This document shows positions 55,499-63,645 of a DNA stretch of 64,000 bases, in pieces. Each line of letters starts with the position of its first letter. The stretch's first letter is position 1. The DNA lies in the NCBI GenBank assembly GCA_903908065.1, contig CAIVQO010000048.1:19811-83810 (forward strand). Reading direction: 5' to 3'. Position numbers and translations under genes: made by a program. Below the pieces are notes generated by a model. It saw nothing but the letters and a program-made list of their open reading frames with translations, made no database searches and was not told the DNA's origin. Source of the DNA: an uncultured beta proteobacterium. Lineage in GTDB: Bacteria > Pseudomonadota > Gammaproteobacteria > Burkholderiales > Rhodocyclaceae.

Positions 55499-55756
55499 AT
55501 GGCCAAGGAAGAACTCATCGAAATGCAGGGCGTTGTCACCGAAGTGCTGCCTGATTCACGCTACCGCGTCACGCTCGACAACGGCCACATGCTGGTCGCC
55601 TACACCGCCGGCAAGATGCGCCTGCACCACATCCGCATCCTGGCGGGCGACAAGGTCTCGCTCGAAGTTTCGCCTTACGACCTGTCCAAGGGTCGCATCA
55701 ACTTCCGCCACATCGAAGGCCGCACGCCGCCGGCCCGCCAGCAGAATCGTCACTGA
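55499..55756 (+). CDS. infA: translation initiation factor IF-1
   Basis: 85-residue S1-fold protein binding the ribosomal A site during initiation. The sequence [20 protein letters not shown] and the [19 protein letters not shown] core are IF-1 type. GGAGAAAGCTC precedes the ATG. Its C-terminal tail [11 protein letters not shown] is longer than E. coli IF-1. Betaproteobacteria often have two infA copies; this may be the copy outside the ribosomal operon. Confidence 0.95.
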   Translation: MAKEELIEMQGVVTEVLPDSRYRVTLDNGHMLVAYTAGKMRLHHIRILAGDKVSLEVSPYDLSKGRINFRHIEGRTPPARQQNRH

Positions 55757-55828
55757 GGCAAACTGGCCTGCATGACGGCCGGTCATCGCCGTGGTGCCAG
55801 CGCCGACTCCTGATATGGTCGCGTGGGC

Positions 55829-57169
55829 TCAGCCGCGCTTCTTCAGCATCAGCTTGAGCAGCACCAGCACGAACATGATGCCGCCGATCACCGCAATCAG
55901 GCCGCCGGCGCCCATCATGCCCATGCCTATCTTCTGCGGCAGCGTGGTCAGCGCCTGCTCGGCGCCGGCCACCTTGCGCTGCACGCCGTAACCGCCGGAC
56001 CAGGCCAGGCCGAGGATGTGGATCAACTGGCCGCCGCCATAGACGTAGGGCTGCCAGCGCGCCATGGCGCCGTCGACCTCGCCGTAGCCCAGGCGCGGCA
56101 GCAGCACATAGGCCAGGCCCATGAAGGCCAGGGTCACGCCGACGGTCGAGCCGTGGTAATGCGCGGGGATCACGACGTTGACGCCCTGGATCATGTAGCC
56201 CAGTACGCCGCCGACGGCGAACAGCGAGAACGAGGCGATGAACGCCGATTTCGCGCCACCCGCCGGTGCCCCGCGCACCGACCACAAAGCCAGCAAACCG
56301 GCGAGGATCAGCGGCACCATGTAGGGATGGCCCCAGATCATCAGCTTGGCAAACAGCTGCATGTGCGGTAACTCGCCGGCCGGAATCGTCAGGTAGATCG
56401 CCGGCACCGCCAGCAGCGGCAGCGCGGCGATCCAGAACATCGCCGACAGCGCGCGCGGCGCCTCGTCCATGCCCTTGCCCAGCGCGGCGGCGATCCAAAG
56501 CCAGGCGACCACCATCAGCAAGGCATGCTGGAACTGCAGGGTATGGCCGCCGCCCCAGAACAGCACCTCGAAGTAGAGCTTGTCCTCGATCTCCGGTGCA
56601 CGCGGCACCACGACGAAGGACCAGACGAAGGCGCCGAGCGCAAGGCAGGCCGCCACCGCGCCGAGGAAGGCGCCGGTTTGCAAGGGCACGCCGAGGAAGG
56701 GACGCGGCCAGGTGGTGAGCAGGGCACGCAGCACGGCCAGCGCAAAGCCGGCGCCGCAGATCCACAGCGATACATGGAACAGCGGCTGTTGCAGCACCGG
56801 GATGTAGTTGTTGAGCACCGGCTCGGCACCGGGCATGAAAGGCGACAGCGTCATCAGCGCGGTGCCCAACGCGGCGAGACCGACGCCGGCCCAGCCCAGC
56901 CAGGCCAGCCCGCCGCGTCCGAGCGCGCTCCAGATCACGGCGGCGAAGGCCATGAACCAGATCGCCACCGAGAGGTCGACATGGACCACCAGCGCGGCGC
57001 GGAAAAAGCCCTTGAGCGGAAAGACGTCCTGGATGCCGGGGGTGCGCGACAGGACCAGCAGGATCGCCAGCAGCCCCGACCCGATGAGGGCCATCAGACC
57101 GAGCCAGAGCCAGGCCCGGGCCAGTTTTTGCGGCGCCCCGGAGGCGACCTCGATGCTATGCGAATTCAC
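55829..57169 (-). CDS. divergent heme-copper oxidase subunit I-like protein without Tyr and without the HH pair
   Basis: 446-residue polytopic protein (about 12 helices). The low-spin His (H63, VVHVDLSVAIWF) and heme pair HxH (H337/H339, IPAHYHGST) are clear, and H209 in FWGGGHTLQFQH takes the CuB His position. Position +4 is Phe213 and not Tyr, with Gln212 beside it. The usual adjacent HH is absent; the equivalent region has LPHMQLFAKLMIWGHP, with one His at each end (H269, H281). No subunit II gene is adjacent. It resembles the group annotated as cbb3-type or NO reductase-like subunit I. The SCO gene at 57266 is divergent, with 96 bases between. Confidence 0.85.
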   Translation of the reverse strand: MNSHSIEVASGAPQKLARAWLWLGLMALIGSGLLAILLVLSRTPGIQDVFPLKGFFRAALVVHVDLSVAIWFMAFAAVIWSALGRGGLAWLGWAGVGLAALGTALMTLSPFMPGAEPVLNNYIPVLQQPLFHVSLWICGAGFALAVLRALLTTWPRPFLGVPLQTGAFLGAVAACLALGAFVWSFVVVPRAPEIEDKLYFEVLFWGGGHTLQFQHALLMVVAWLWIAAALGKGMDEAPRALSAMFWIAALPLLAVPAIYLTIPAGELPHMQLFAKLMIWGHPYMVPLILAGLLALWSVRGAPAGGAKSAFIASFSLFAVGGVLGYMIQGVNVVIPAHYHGSTVGVTLAFMGLAYVLLPRLGYGEVDGAMARWQPYVYGGGQLIHILGLAWSGGYGVQRKVAGAEQALTTLPQKIGMGMMGAGGLIAVIGGIMFVLVLLKLMLKKRG

Positions 57170-57265
57170 TATTGCCCCGCGAAAATAAGCCGAGTATACG
57201 GCAAGCTTTGCGGGCCGAAGGGGTACACTGTCGACCCTGTTGCGAATATCCTGAAATAGCCCGCC

Positions 57266-57847
57266 ATGAAGCTGTTATCCGCCCTGTTTCTGAGCCTTGC
57301 GCTGCTGGTCGCGGGCTGCAGCGAACAACGCAAATTCATCTCCACCGACCTCTCGATGGTCGATTGGGGCAAGGACTTCCAGCTCACCGACCACCACGGC
57401 AAACCGCGCCGCCTGGCCGACTTCCAGGGCAAGGCGGTGGTCCTGTTCTTCGGTTACACCCAGTGCCCCGACGTCTGTCCCACCACGCTGTCCACCATGC
57501 GCGAAGCCATGGCCCTGCTCGGCGACGATGCCAAACGGGTACAAGTGCTGTTCGCCACGGTCGACCCGGCGCGTGACAGCCCGCAGTTGCTGGCGCAGTA
57601 CGTGCCATCCTTCCACCCCAATTTCCTCGGCCTCTATGGCGACGAAAAGACGATCGCCGCCACCGCCAAGGATTTCAAGGTGTTCTACGTCAAGCAGCCG
57701 GGCAAGACTCCCGACACCTACAGCGTCGACCATTCCACCGGCAGCTATGCCTTCGACCCCTCCGGCCGCCTGCGCCTGCTGCTGCGCCATGGCGAAACGC
57801 CGACCAACGTTGCCGCCGACCTCAAGCTGCTGCTCGCCGGCAAGTAA
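57266..57847 (+). CDS. SCO-family copper chaperone, lipoprotein
   Basis: 193-residue periplasmic protein with a lipobox (LLVAGCSE), then a thioredoxin-fold SCO domain. The copper-binding CxxxC motif is GYTQCPDVCP, and the late His is in YSVDHSTGSY. Located divergently from the HCO-like subunit I, it probably metallates it. It is followed 20 bases later by the YdbL-like gene. Confidence 0.9.
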   Translation: MKLLSALFLSLALLVAGCSEQRKFISTDLSMVDWGKDFQLTDHHGKPRRLADFQGKAVVLFFGYTQCPDVCPTTLSTMREAMALLGDDAKRVQVLFATVDPARDSPQLLAQYVPSFHPNFLGLYGDEKTIAATAKDFKVFYVKQPGKTPDTYSVDHSTGSYAFDPSGRLRLLLRHGETPTNVAADLKLLLAGK

Positions 57848-57867
57848 GACACCACGGATACCGCGCC

Positions 57868-58302
57868 ATGAAAAAACTGCTGTTCATCCTCGCCTGCCTG
57901 ACCCTGACACTGCAGGCGCCCCGTGCCGCCGAACCGGCGCGGGAGCCGATCAACCTGGACATCGGCACGCCCCCGGTGGTGGTGGTCAAGCATGCGCTGG
58001 CGCAACGCACCTCGCGCCTGGTGCGCTTCTATGAAGCCGGCGAAATCGGCCTCGGCGTCGACGGCTTCATCTATCTGCGCGAAGGCGTGAAGATGAATTT
58101 GATGAAGCAGCAGATCGCGGAAAAGCTGATCGATGCCGAAAACCAGGAGCGCAAGGCGCTGATCCAGGCCCTGGCCGACAGCAATGGCCGCCGCAACGAA
58201 GAGGCTGCGGTTTGGGAACTGCAGCGCGCACGCTGGAACCAGCAATGGAAATCCGGCTGGTGGCTGCGCGATGCGCAGGGCAAGTGGAGTCGCAAGCCCT
58301 GA
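57868..58302 (+). CDS. DUF1318/YdbL-like periplasmic protein
   Basis: 144-residue exported protein with a signal peptide (1-19, FILACLTLTLQAPRA). The region VKHALAQRTSRLVRFYEAGE followed by LGVDGFIYLREG and DAENQERKALIQALADSNGR is the DUF1318 pattern of YdbL, whose function is unknown. The C-terminal Trp-rich tail (QQWKSGWWLRDAQGKW) is also seen in relatives. It lies 20 bases after the SCO gene and probably belongs to the same transcript. Confidence 0.75.
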   Translation: MKKLLFILACLTLTLQAPRAAEPAREPINLDIGTPPVVVVKHALAQRTSRLVRFYEAGEIGLGVDGFIYLREGVKMNLMKQQIAEKLIDAENQERKALIQALADSNGRRNEEAAVWELQRARWNQQWKSGWWLRDAQGKWSRKP

Positions 58303-58338
58303 GTTTGCCGCCGCGGGCGGCAGCGCCCGCCGCGCCGC

Positions 58339-58620
58339 TTACTGCTTTTCCGCCGCCTCGTAACTCGACAGGCTGACCCCTGCGGCGGCCAGGTGTTCGC
58401 GCAGGTAGCGAATGTCGTTGCGGCCCATGTCGCTGCCGTGGTGCGGATGATGCACGGTGAATTCGTGGCGATTCAGAACCACCCGGAAACGCGCGCCGTG
58501 CGCGGACTCGATGCTGGCACCCAGGTGATGGAGCAGGGATTCGACTTCCCGCCAGTGGATATTGCCGGCAATCGGGTCATGGAAGATTGCCTGCAGGACG
58601 TTGCGATGCTTGTGGCTCAT
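58339..58620 (-). CDS. HicA-family toxin-like protein, no HicB partner
   Basis: 93-residue protein with the HicA dsRBD-like fold, including HWREVESLLHHLGASIES, RFRVVLNRHEFTVHHPH and a helix-rich C-terminus (IRYLREHLAAAGVS). HicA toxins cleave mRNA and are normally paired with HicB. No HicB-like antitoxin is visible directly upstream or downstream, so it may be solitary, domesticated or a degraded module. The presence of several His residues supports the family's catalytic His. Confidence 0.72.
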   Translation of the reverse strand: MSHKHRNVLQAIFHDPIAGNIHWREVESLLHHLGASIESAHGARFRVVLNRHEFTVHHPHHGSDMGRNDIRYLREHLAAAGVSLSSYEAAEKQ

Positions 58621-58703
58621 GGCCTGGCTCCTCGACGGTGGCGGCCTCGGGATCGGTCCGCTGCCGCATGCTCGAAGTATAGGCCTCCTGCCCCCGGCCC
58701 GCT

Positions 58704-61061
58704 TCAGGCGGGGGACTTTTCCTCCTGCCGCAACGCGTGCAGCAGGGTTTCGAACAGCATCGCCGGCTCGAAGGGCTTGACCAGGAAGTCGTCCATGCCG
58801 GCATCGATGCAGCGCGCCTTGTCCTCGGCGAACACGTTCGCGGTCATGGCGATGATGGGCGTGTCGGCATGGCGCGCGTTGCGCCGCAAGGCGCGGGTGG
58901 CGTCGAGGCCGTCCATCACCGGCATCTGCATGTCCATCAGGATCACGGCATAGGACTCCCCGGCGGCCATGGCGCAGGCCTGCTCGCCGTTCTCCGCGGT
59001 ATCGACCTCGAGCATGACGTCCGCAAGCAGCATCCGGGCAACTTCCAGGTTCACCGGCTCGTCGTCGACCACCAGTACCCGCCGCCCGGCGAACTGGCGT
59101 CGAATCTGCCCTTCGGCGTCGTTGTCGTCGGCCGGCAGGTCCGGCGCGGCGGTGGCACCGTGCCGTAGCCTGGCGCTGAACCAGAAGCGGCTGCCGACCT
59201 TCGGCGTACTCTCGACGCCAACTTTGCCGCCCATCAGTTCGGCCAGCCGCTGCGTGATCGCCAGCCCGAGGCCGGTGCCGCCGTACTTGCGGGTAGTCGA
59301 ATTGTCGGCCTGTTCGAAGGCGCTGAAGAGGCGGGGCAGGACGTCCGCGTCGATGCCGACGCCAGTATCGACGACCTCGAACAGGATCGTCGCGGCGTCG
59401 GGCTCTTCTGCCGTCAAGGTGGCACGCAGCGTGACCGTCCCGGTTTCGGTGAATTTCAGGGCGTTGTTGGCGTAGTTCAGCAAAGCCTGCTGCAGTCGGA
59501 TCGGATCGCCGAGCAGACCCTCGGGCAAAGGGCCGGTTTCGATCATCAAGCGGATGCCCTTGGCGCGCGCGCGATCGGCCAATAGCGAACCGACCTTGCT
59601 CAGCAGGCCGGCAATATCCACGGGAATCGCCTCCAGCACGAACTTGCCGGCTTCGATCTTGGAAATGTCGAGGATGTCGTTGATGATGCCCAGCAGATGT
59701 TCGGCGGCGTTGTCGATGTTGTCCAGATGCCGCGCCTGCTGGGGCGTCACGCCGGCACGTCGCAGCAGGTGGGCCATGCCGACGATGCCATTCATCGGCG
59801 TGCGGATCTCGTGGCTCATGTTGGCGAGGAACGCGCTCTTGGCAATGTTCGCTGCCTCGGCCGCCTCCTTGGCTTCGGCCAGTTCGAAGGTGCGCGCCAG
59901 CACCTGCTCTTCCAGGTTGCTGCGATGCTGATCGAGTTCGGCCTCGATGCGCAGGCGTTCGGTGATGTCGCGGTCGACGCCCTGGAAGCCGAGGATATGG
60001 CCCTCAGCATCGAAGATCGGCGTCGCATTCGACTCGAAGCTGCGATAGCCGCCGTCGGCGGTACGCCAGCGCAGGTGGATGCCCTGCCAGCCCCTCCGCT
60101 CCTTCAGGGCCTCGACGAAGGACTTTTCCACCCGTTGCAGGTCGTCGGGATGCAGGTAGTCGGCAGCCCGCGATTGCAGCAGCCGGGTCAGGCTGACCCC
60201 GAGCACGCGCAGGCCGACTTCATTGGAATAGATGTGGCGTCCTTGTCGATCGATCGCCCAGACCCAATCCGCCGAGTTCTCGGCCAGCGAACGATAGCGT
60301 TCCTCGCTGACTTCGAGCAGGGCATTCTTTTCGTCGGTCTCGCGCAAGGCCCGGGCCCCGGTTTCCTTCAGCGCCACGATGGCGGCCGCCAGTTCGTCGA
60401 TCTCGTCGCGCATCGGCAACGCGCCGGCGGCTTGGCCTACATGGCTAAACTGGCGCAGTTCCGTAGGCGTGACATTCTTCAGCTCTTCCGCGATCACCAG
60501 CAGGCGGCGCCTGACGAAGGCGTGGTAGATCATCACCGCCAGCACCACCACCAGCAGGATCACCACGGTACTACCGGCAAAGGAGATCAGGCCGCGCCGT
60601 ACAAATTCGGCCCGGACTTCCCTCAGATCGGTAACGATCTCCATGCTGCCCAGGGCGTGGATCTGTCCCGAATCCTCGTAACTGAGTGGGAAGGAATATT
60701 TGATTGCATCGCCGTGTTGGAGCGCACGTCCGAAACTGACCGCCATCTGGCCAGGCATATTGAGATGGACGGTATCTATCGAGGGGAGCTGAGAAATGCC
60801 GCGCAATTGCACCTCGACCTGTTCGCGATCAAAGGCCCACAGGCTCTTTGACACCGCCGGACTGACAAATTTCGCAGTCGACGTGATGTGCTCTTCAAGG
60901 TGCTCGATGCTCTCGTGATAGCCAATCAGCGCTTCGGCGGTCGAGATCAGCAGTGACGCGATGCCGCCGACCAGCAGCGACCAGAGCAGGATGCGCCGCG
61001 TCAGGCGGCTGTTGAATCCGAGGAAATCGAGCCGGCCGCGGCCGGCGCCAGGGGCTGCCAC
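58704..61061 (-). CDS. hybrid sensor histidine kinase with PAS and receiver domains
   Basis: 785-residue membrane kinase. Two helices (about 18-40 and 160-183) enclose a periplasmic domain; a short linker is followed by a PAS domain (about 255-375), HisKA with phospho-acceptor FLANMSHEIRTPMNG, HATPase with VVDTGVGIDADVLPRLFSAFEQAD and GTGLGLAITQRL, and a C-terminal receiver with phospho-Asp in ILMDMQMPVMDG. It starts 9 bases after the solute-binding protein gene, so the binding protein may present a ligand to its periplasmic domain. The output regulator is not encoded nearby. Confidence 0.92.
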   Translation of the reverse strand: MAAPGAGRGRLDFLGFNSRLTRRILLWSLLVGGIASLLISTAEALIGYHESIEHLEEHITSTAKFVSPAVSKSLWAFDREQVEVQLRGISQLPSIDTVHLNMPGQMAVSFGRALQHGDAIKYSFPLSYEDSGQIHALGSMEIVTDLREVRAEFVRRGLISFAGSTVVILLVVVLAVMIYHAFVRRRLLVIAEELKNVTPTELRQFSHVGQAAGALPMRDEIDELAAAIVALKETGARALRETDEKNALLEVSEERYRSLAENSADWVWAIDRQGRHIYSNEVGLRVLGVSLTRLLQSRAADYLHPDDLQRVEKSFVEALKERRGWQGIHLRWRTADGGYRSFESNATPIFDAEGHILGFQGVDRDITERLRIEAELDQHRSNLEEQVLARTFELAEAKEAAEAANIAKSAFLANMSHEIRTPMNGIVGMAHLLRRAGVTPQQARHLDNIDNAAEHLLGIINDILDISKIEAGKFVLEAIPVDIAGLLSKVGSLLADRARAKGIRLMIETGPLPEGLLGDPIRLQQALLNYANNALKFTETGTVTLRATLTAEEPDAATILFEVVDTGVGIDADVLPRLFSAFEQADNSTTRKYGGTGLGLAITQRLAELMGGKVGVESTPKVGSRFWFSARLRHGATAAPDLPADDNDAEGQIRRQFAGRRVLVVDDEPVNLEVARMLLADVMLEVDTAENGEQACAMAAGESYAVILMDMQMPVMDGLDATRALRRNARHADTPIIAMTANVFAEDKARCIDAGMDDFLVKPFEPAMLFETLLHALRQEEKSPA

Positions 61062-61070
61062 GCCGGTGTC

Positions 61071-61772
61071 CTAGTCGGTCCTGGAAAACGAAAGGATGCG
61101 GTTGTAGCTGCCGTCGGCCTTCATTTCGCGCAGCGCCTGGGCCAGCTTCGGCACCAGCGCTTCATGCCGCTTGTGCAAATACAGGTACATATCCACATCC
61201 TTCAGTGCCGGTGCCAGGGGCGCCACGGCAGAGAGGCCCATGGTGCGTGCCAGCGCAACGCCGTCAGCCCGGGTGTACAGGGCCAGGTCGATGCGTCCGC
61301 CGTCGAGCATGAGGAACATCTGCTCGGGCTTGTCGACCTTGTTCACCACCTTGGCGCCGGAGGCACTGGCCTCGAACATTTTCCAGCCATTGATGAAGGC
61401 CACGCGATGCGGCTTGAGGCTTTCCCAGCCCTGGTCGAGGCGGATCGTTGCATCTTTGGCAAAGGCGACGAAGCTGATGCCGATGAAGCGCTCCGGCACC
61501 TGGACCAGGTTCGGATACTGGCTGGAGAGCCCGGGCACGCGCAAGCCCTCGCCGTCGACCTCGCCCTGGTTGGCGGAATGCAGCGAGCGCTCGGAAGGCA
61601 GGCTGACCAGCTTGACCTCGGCCCCGATGCGGCGGAACGCCTCCTTCGACAAATCCTGCAAGGCCTGGCGGTCGAGCGGCGTGTTGTTGGTGCTGATGGT
61701 CAAGGTCTGCGCAGTGGCGCCCGCCACCAACGCACACAGCCAGACCAGCGCGAAAAGCAGTTGCTTGCCCAT
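61071..61772 (-). CDS. periplasmic solute-binding protein (SBP_bac_3-like)
   Basis: 233-residue exported protein: a signal peptide (1-20, LLFALVWLCALVAGATA), then the binding fold starting LTISTNNTPLDRQALQDLSKE. The core segments KLVSLPSERSLHSANQGEVDGEG and FINGWKMFEASA match family 3 solute-binding proteins. No permease is encoded. It precedes the hybrid kinase by 9 bases. ATG 61772 follows GAGGGAAATC. A sensory, not transport, role is likely. Confidence 0.85.
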   Translation of the reverse strand: MGKQLLFALVWLCALVAGATAQTLTISTNNTPLDRQALQDLSKEAFRRIGAEVKLVSLPSERSLHSANQGEVDGEGLRVPGLSSQYPNLVQVPERFIGISFVAFAKDATIRLDQGWESLKPHRVAFINGWKMFEASASGAKVVNKVDKPEQMFLMLDGGRIDLALYTRADGVALARTMGLSAVAPLAPALKDVDMYLYLHKRHEALVPKLAQALREMKADGSYNRILSFSRTD

Positions 61773-61869
61773 GATTTCCCTCGTCAGATGCAGTGCAGGG
61801 CGGCCGCCGTGACCGCCCCGCCTGAAAGGCCGGCTGGCCATGGCTGCCGCCGCCAGCCGATCTTCCCAC

Positions 61870-61893
61870 AAGACTAACTAAAGGAATAGTCTT
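61870..61893. repeat. inverted repeat AAGACTA...TAGTCTT between SBP gene and nirN
   Basis: AAGACTA (61870-61876) and TAGTCTT (61887-61893) flank a 10-base A/G-rich loop. It is about 98 bases upstream of the solute-binding protein start and 62 bases past the nirN stop. It might be an operator or the nirN mRNA end; no T-run is present. Confidence 0.45.
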
Positions 61894-61954
61894 AGATGGC
61901 GCGAGGGACTGCGGTATCTACGTAGTCGGCCGGCCCGGGCCAGCCGTGGCGGGC

Positions 61955-63553
61955 TCAGTGGCTGGTGCCTTCGGAGCGGTTGATCTTGTTGTAGAGGTTG
62001 TACTTGCCGACCGGCTTGTCCATCGGGATGCGCTTCACTTCCTTGAAGCTCGCCGCATCGAACACGATCAGCGCGCCGCCGTCGGCCTTGCGCTCCCACA
62101 GGCTGGCCAGCACGTACTTGCCGTCGCGGGTGAATTCGACATGGGCCAGGGTCTTGCCCGGATTCGTCTTCACCTCGGCGACCTTTTCCAAAGTGCGCTT
62201 GTCGATCACCTGCAGCGTGTCCTTGCCCTTCGACATCATCGAATCGGTCCAGGCGTAGGGCGTGTTCTCGTGGCTGCGCATAAAGAAGCCGGGGCCCAGC
62301 GTGGGGATGGTCTTCAGCGTGCTCCAATCCTTCATGTCGATCACCGTGACCAGGCCTTCCTTGAGGTTGGGCGTGGCCATCACCTTGCGCTCCGCGCCCT
62401 GCGGCGGCGCATAGTTCCAGGTGATGCCAGAGCCCAGGTGGGGCATGCCGGGCAGCTTGAGGTCGGCGATCTTCTTTCGCACGTCGAGGTGTACCACCTG
62501 GCCCTTGCCCGCCTCGCGGCTCGACCCCATCAGTTCGGCATAGTCCTGAGTGAAGAAGAAATCGTCCAGCGGCTCGGCGAGGAAGGTCCGGCGCGGATTG
62601 AGGAAGCCCGGAATGAAGCTGCCTTCCTTGTACTTGAAGTCGTGGATCATGCCCACCGGGATGTCGTCGGCCTTCGGGTTATAGCTGATTTCCCAGACCT
62701 CGGGCACGTCCTTCAGCGCTGCGACGAAGCTCTGCCGCGGAGCGGCGTCATACACGGCCGAGACGCGCGAGCTTTCCTTGCGGTCCTTGTTCCACACTTC
62801 ATGGATCTTCAGCAGGTTCAGGTCGGCATCAAGCAGCACCAGCGTATGCGGTAGGTAGTTGGCCACTGCCAGGTACTTGCCGTCGCCCGAGACGGCAACG
62901 TTGCGCGTGTTGATGCCGGCGCGGATCTCGGCCACCACCTTCAGGTTCCAGATGTCGAACTTGGTGATCCAGCCGTCGCGCGAGGCGAAAAAGACATAGC
63001 GCCCGTCCGGCGTGAACTTCGGCCCGCCGTGCAGCGCATAGCGGCTGGGGAAGCGATGGATCGGTTCCAGTTTGTCGCCATCAAGCACCGTGACATGGTG
63101 GTCGCCGGTCTCGACCACGATGAACAGGTTCATCATGTCCACACCCTTGAACACCTCGGCCGGCTTGGCCGGCAGGCTGCCCGGGGCATGATTGACGATG
63201 CGCGAGGCCTTGATCTCGGCCTCGCTGAGAGTCGGCGCCGGCGACACGGCGGTGTAAATGTAGTCGGCCAGTGCGGCGACCTCCTCCTTGGCCAAGCGGT
63301 CGGCAAAACCCAGCATCTGCGTCGCCGCACGACCTTCGCTGATGACCTTGACCGCCTCGGGCTTGCGCAAGCGGGAGAGGCTTTCTGGCAGCAGCGCCGG
63401 GCCGGTGAGGCCGACTCGGCCCGGCCCGTGGCAGGCGGCGCAATGCTGCTGATAGAGCGCGGGGGCGTCGGCGGCATTGGCGACAACAGGCATCGCAGCG
63501 CCAGCCAACAGGAACAGGGAGATTGCAGATAGCGAAGCAAGACCGGATTTCAT
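61955..63553 (-). CDS. nirN: NirN: cytochrome c / heme d1 dehydrogenase of d1-heme biosynthesis
   Basis: 532-residue periplasmic protein with a signal peptide (1-27), an N-terminal cytochrome c motif CAACH (38-42) and an eight-bladed beta-propeller. NirN completes heme d1 by introducing the final double bond, then passes it to cytochrome cd1 nitrite reductase. The pattern LLPESLSRLRKPEAVKVISEG, NLFIVVETGDHHVTVLDGD and NLKVVAEIRAGINTRNVAVSG distinguishes it from NirS and NirF. The gene is close to an FNR-like site and to nosL. It shows that cd1-type nitrite respiration is encoded in this genome. Confidence 0.9.
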   Translation of the reverse strand: MKSGLASLSAISLFLLAGAAMPVVANAADAPALYQQHCAACHGPGRVGLTGPALLPESLSRLRKPEAVKVISEGRAATQMLGFADRLAKEEVAALADYIYTAVSPAPTLSEAEIKASRIVNHAPGSLPAKPAEVFKGVDMMNLFIVVETGDHHVTVLDGDKLEPIHRFPSRYALHGGPKFTPDGRYVFFASRDGWITKFDIWNLKVVAEIRAGINTRNVAVSGDGKYLAVANYLPHTLVLLDADLNLLKIHEVWNKDRKESSRVSAVYDAAPRQSFVAALKDVPEVWEISYNPKADDIPVGMIHDFKYKEGSFIPGFLNPRRTFLAEPLDDFFFTQDYAELMGSSREAGKGQVVHLDVRKKIADLKLPGMPHLGSGITWNYAPPQGAERKVMATPNLKEGLVTVIDMKDWSTLKTIPTLGPGFFMRSHENTPYAWTDSMMSKGKDTLQVIDKRTLEKVAEVKTNPGKTLAHVEFTRDGKYVLASLWERKADGGALIVFDAASFKEVKRIPMDKPVGKYNLYNKINRSEGTSH

Positions 63554-63621
63554 GCGACGAACCCCAAGGCAAAAGATACCAAGCGTTTTCGCGCAGCATA
63601 CCGCCGCTTCCAGCTACGACC

Positions 63622-63635
63622 TTGATGTGAACTAA
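63622..63635 (-). promoter_or_regulatory. possible FNR/DNR-like site upstream of nirN
   Basis: On the minus strand TTAGTTCACATCAA has a perfect ATCAA half and a weaker TTAGT half at the standard spacing. The centre is 75 bases before the nirN ATG. One half site is poor, so this is a candidate only. Confidence 0.35.
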
Positions 63636-63645
63636 GTCGGACGCC

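Noticed and set aside
61955..63553. Assignment as nitrite reductase NirS
   Set aside because: The sequence follows NirN in the d1-propeller region (for example NLFIVVETGDHHV and INTRNVAVSG); NirS-specific segments are not seen.
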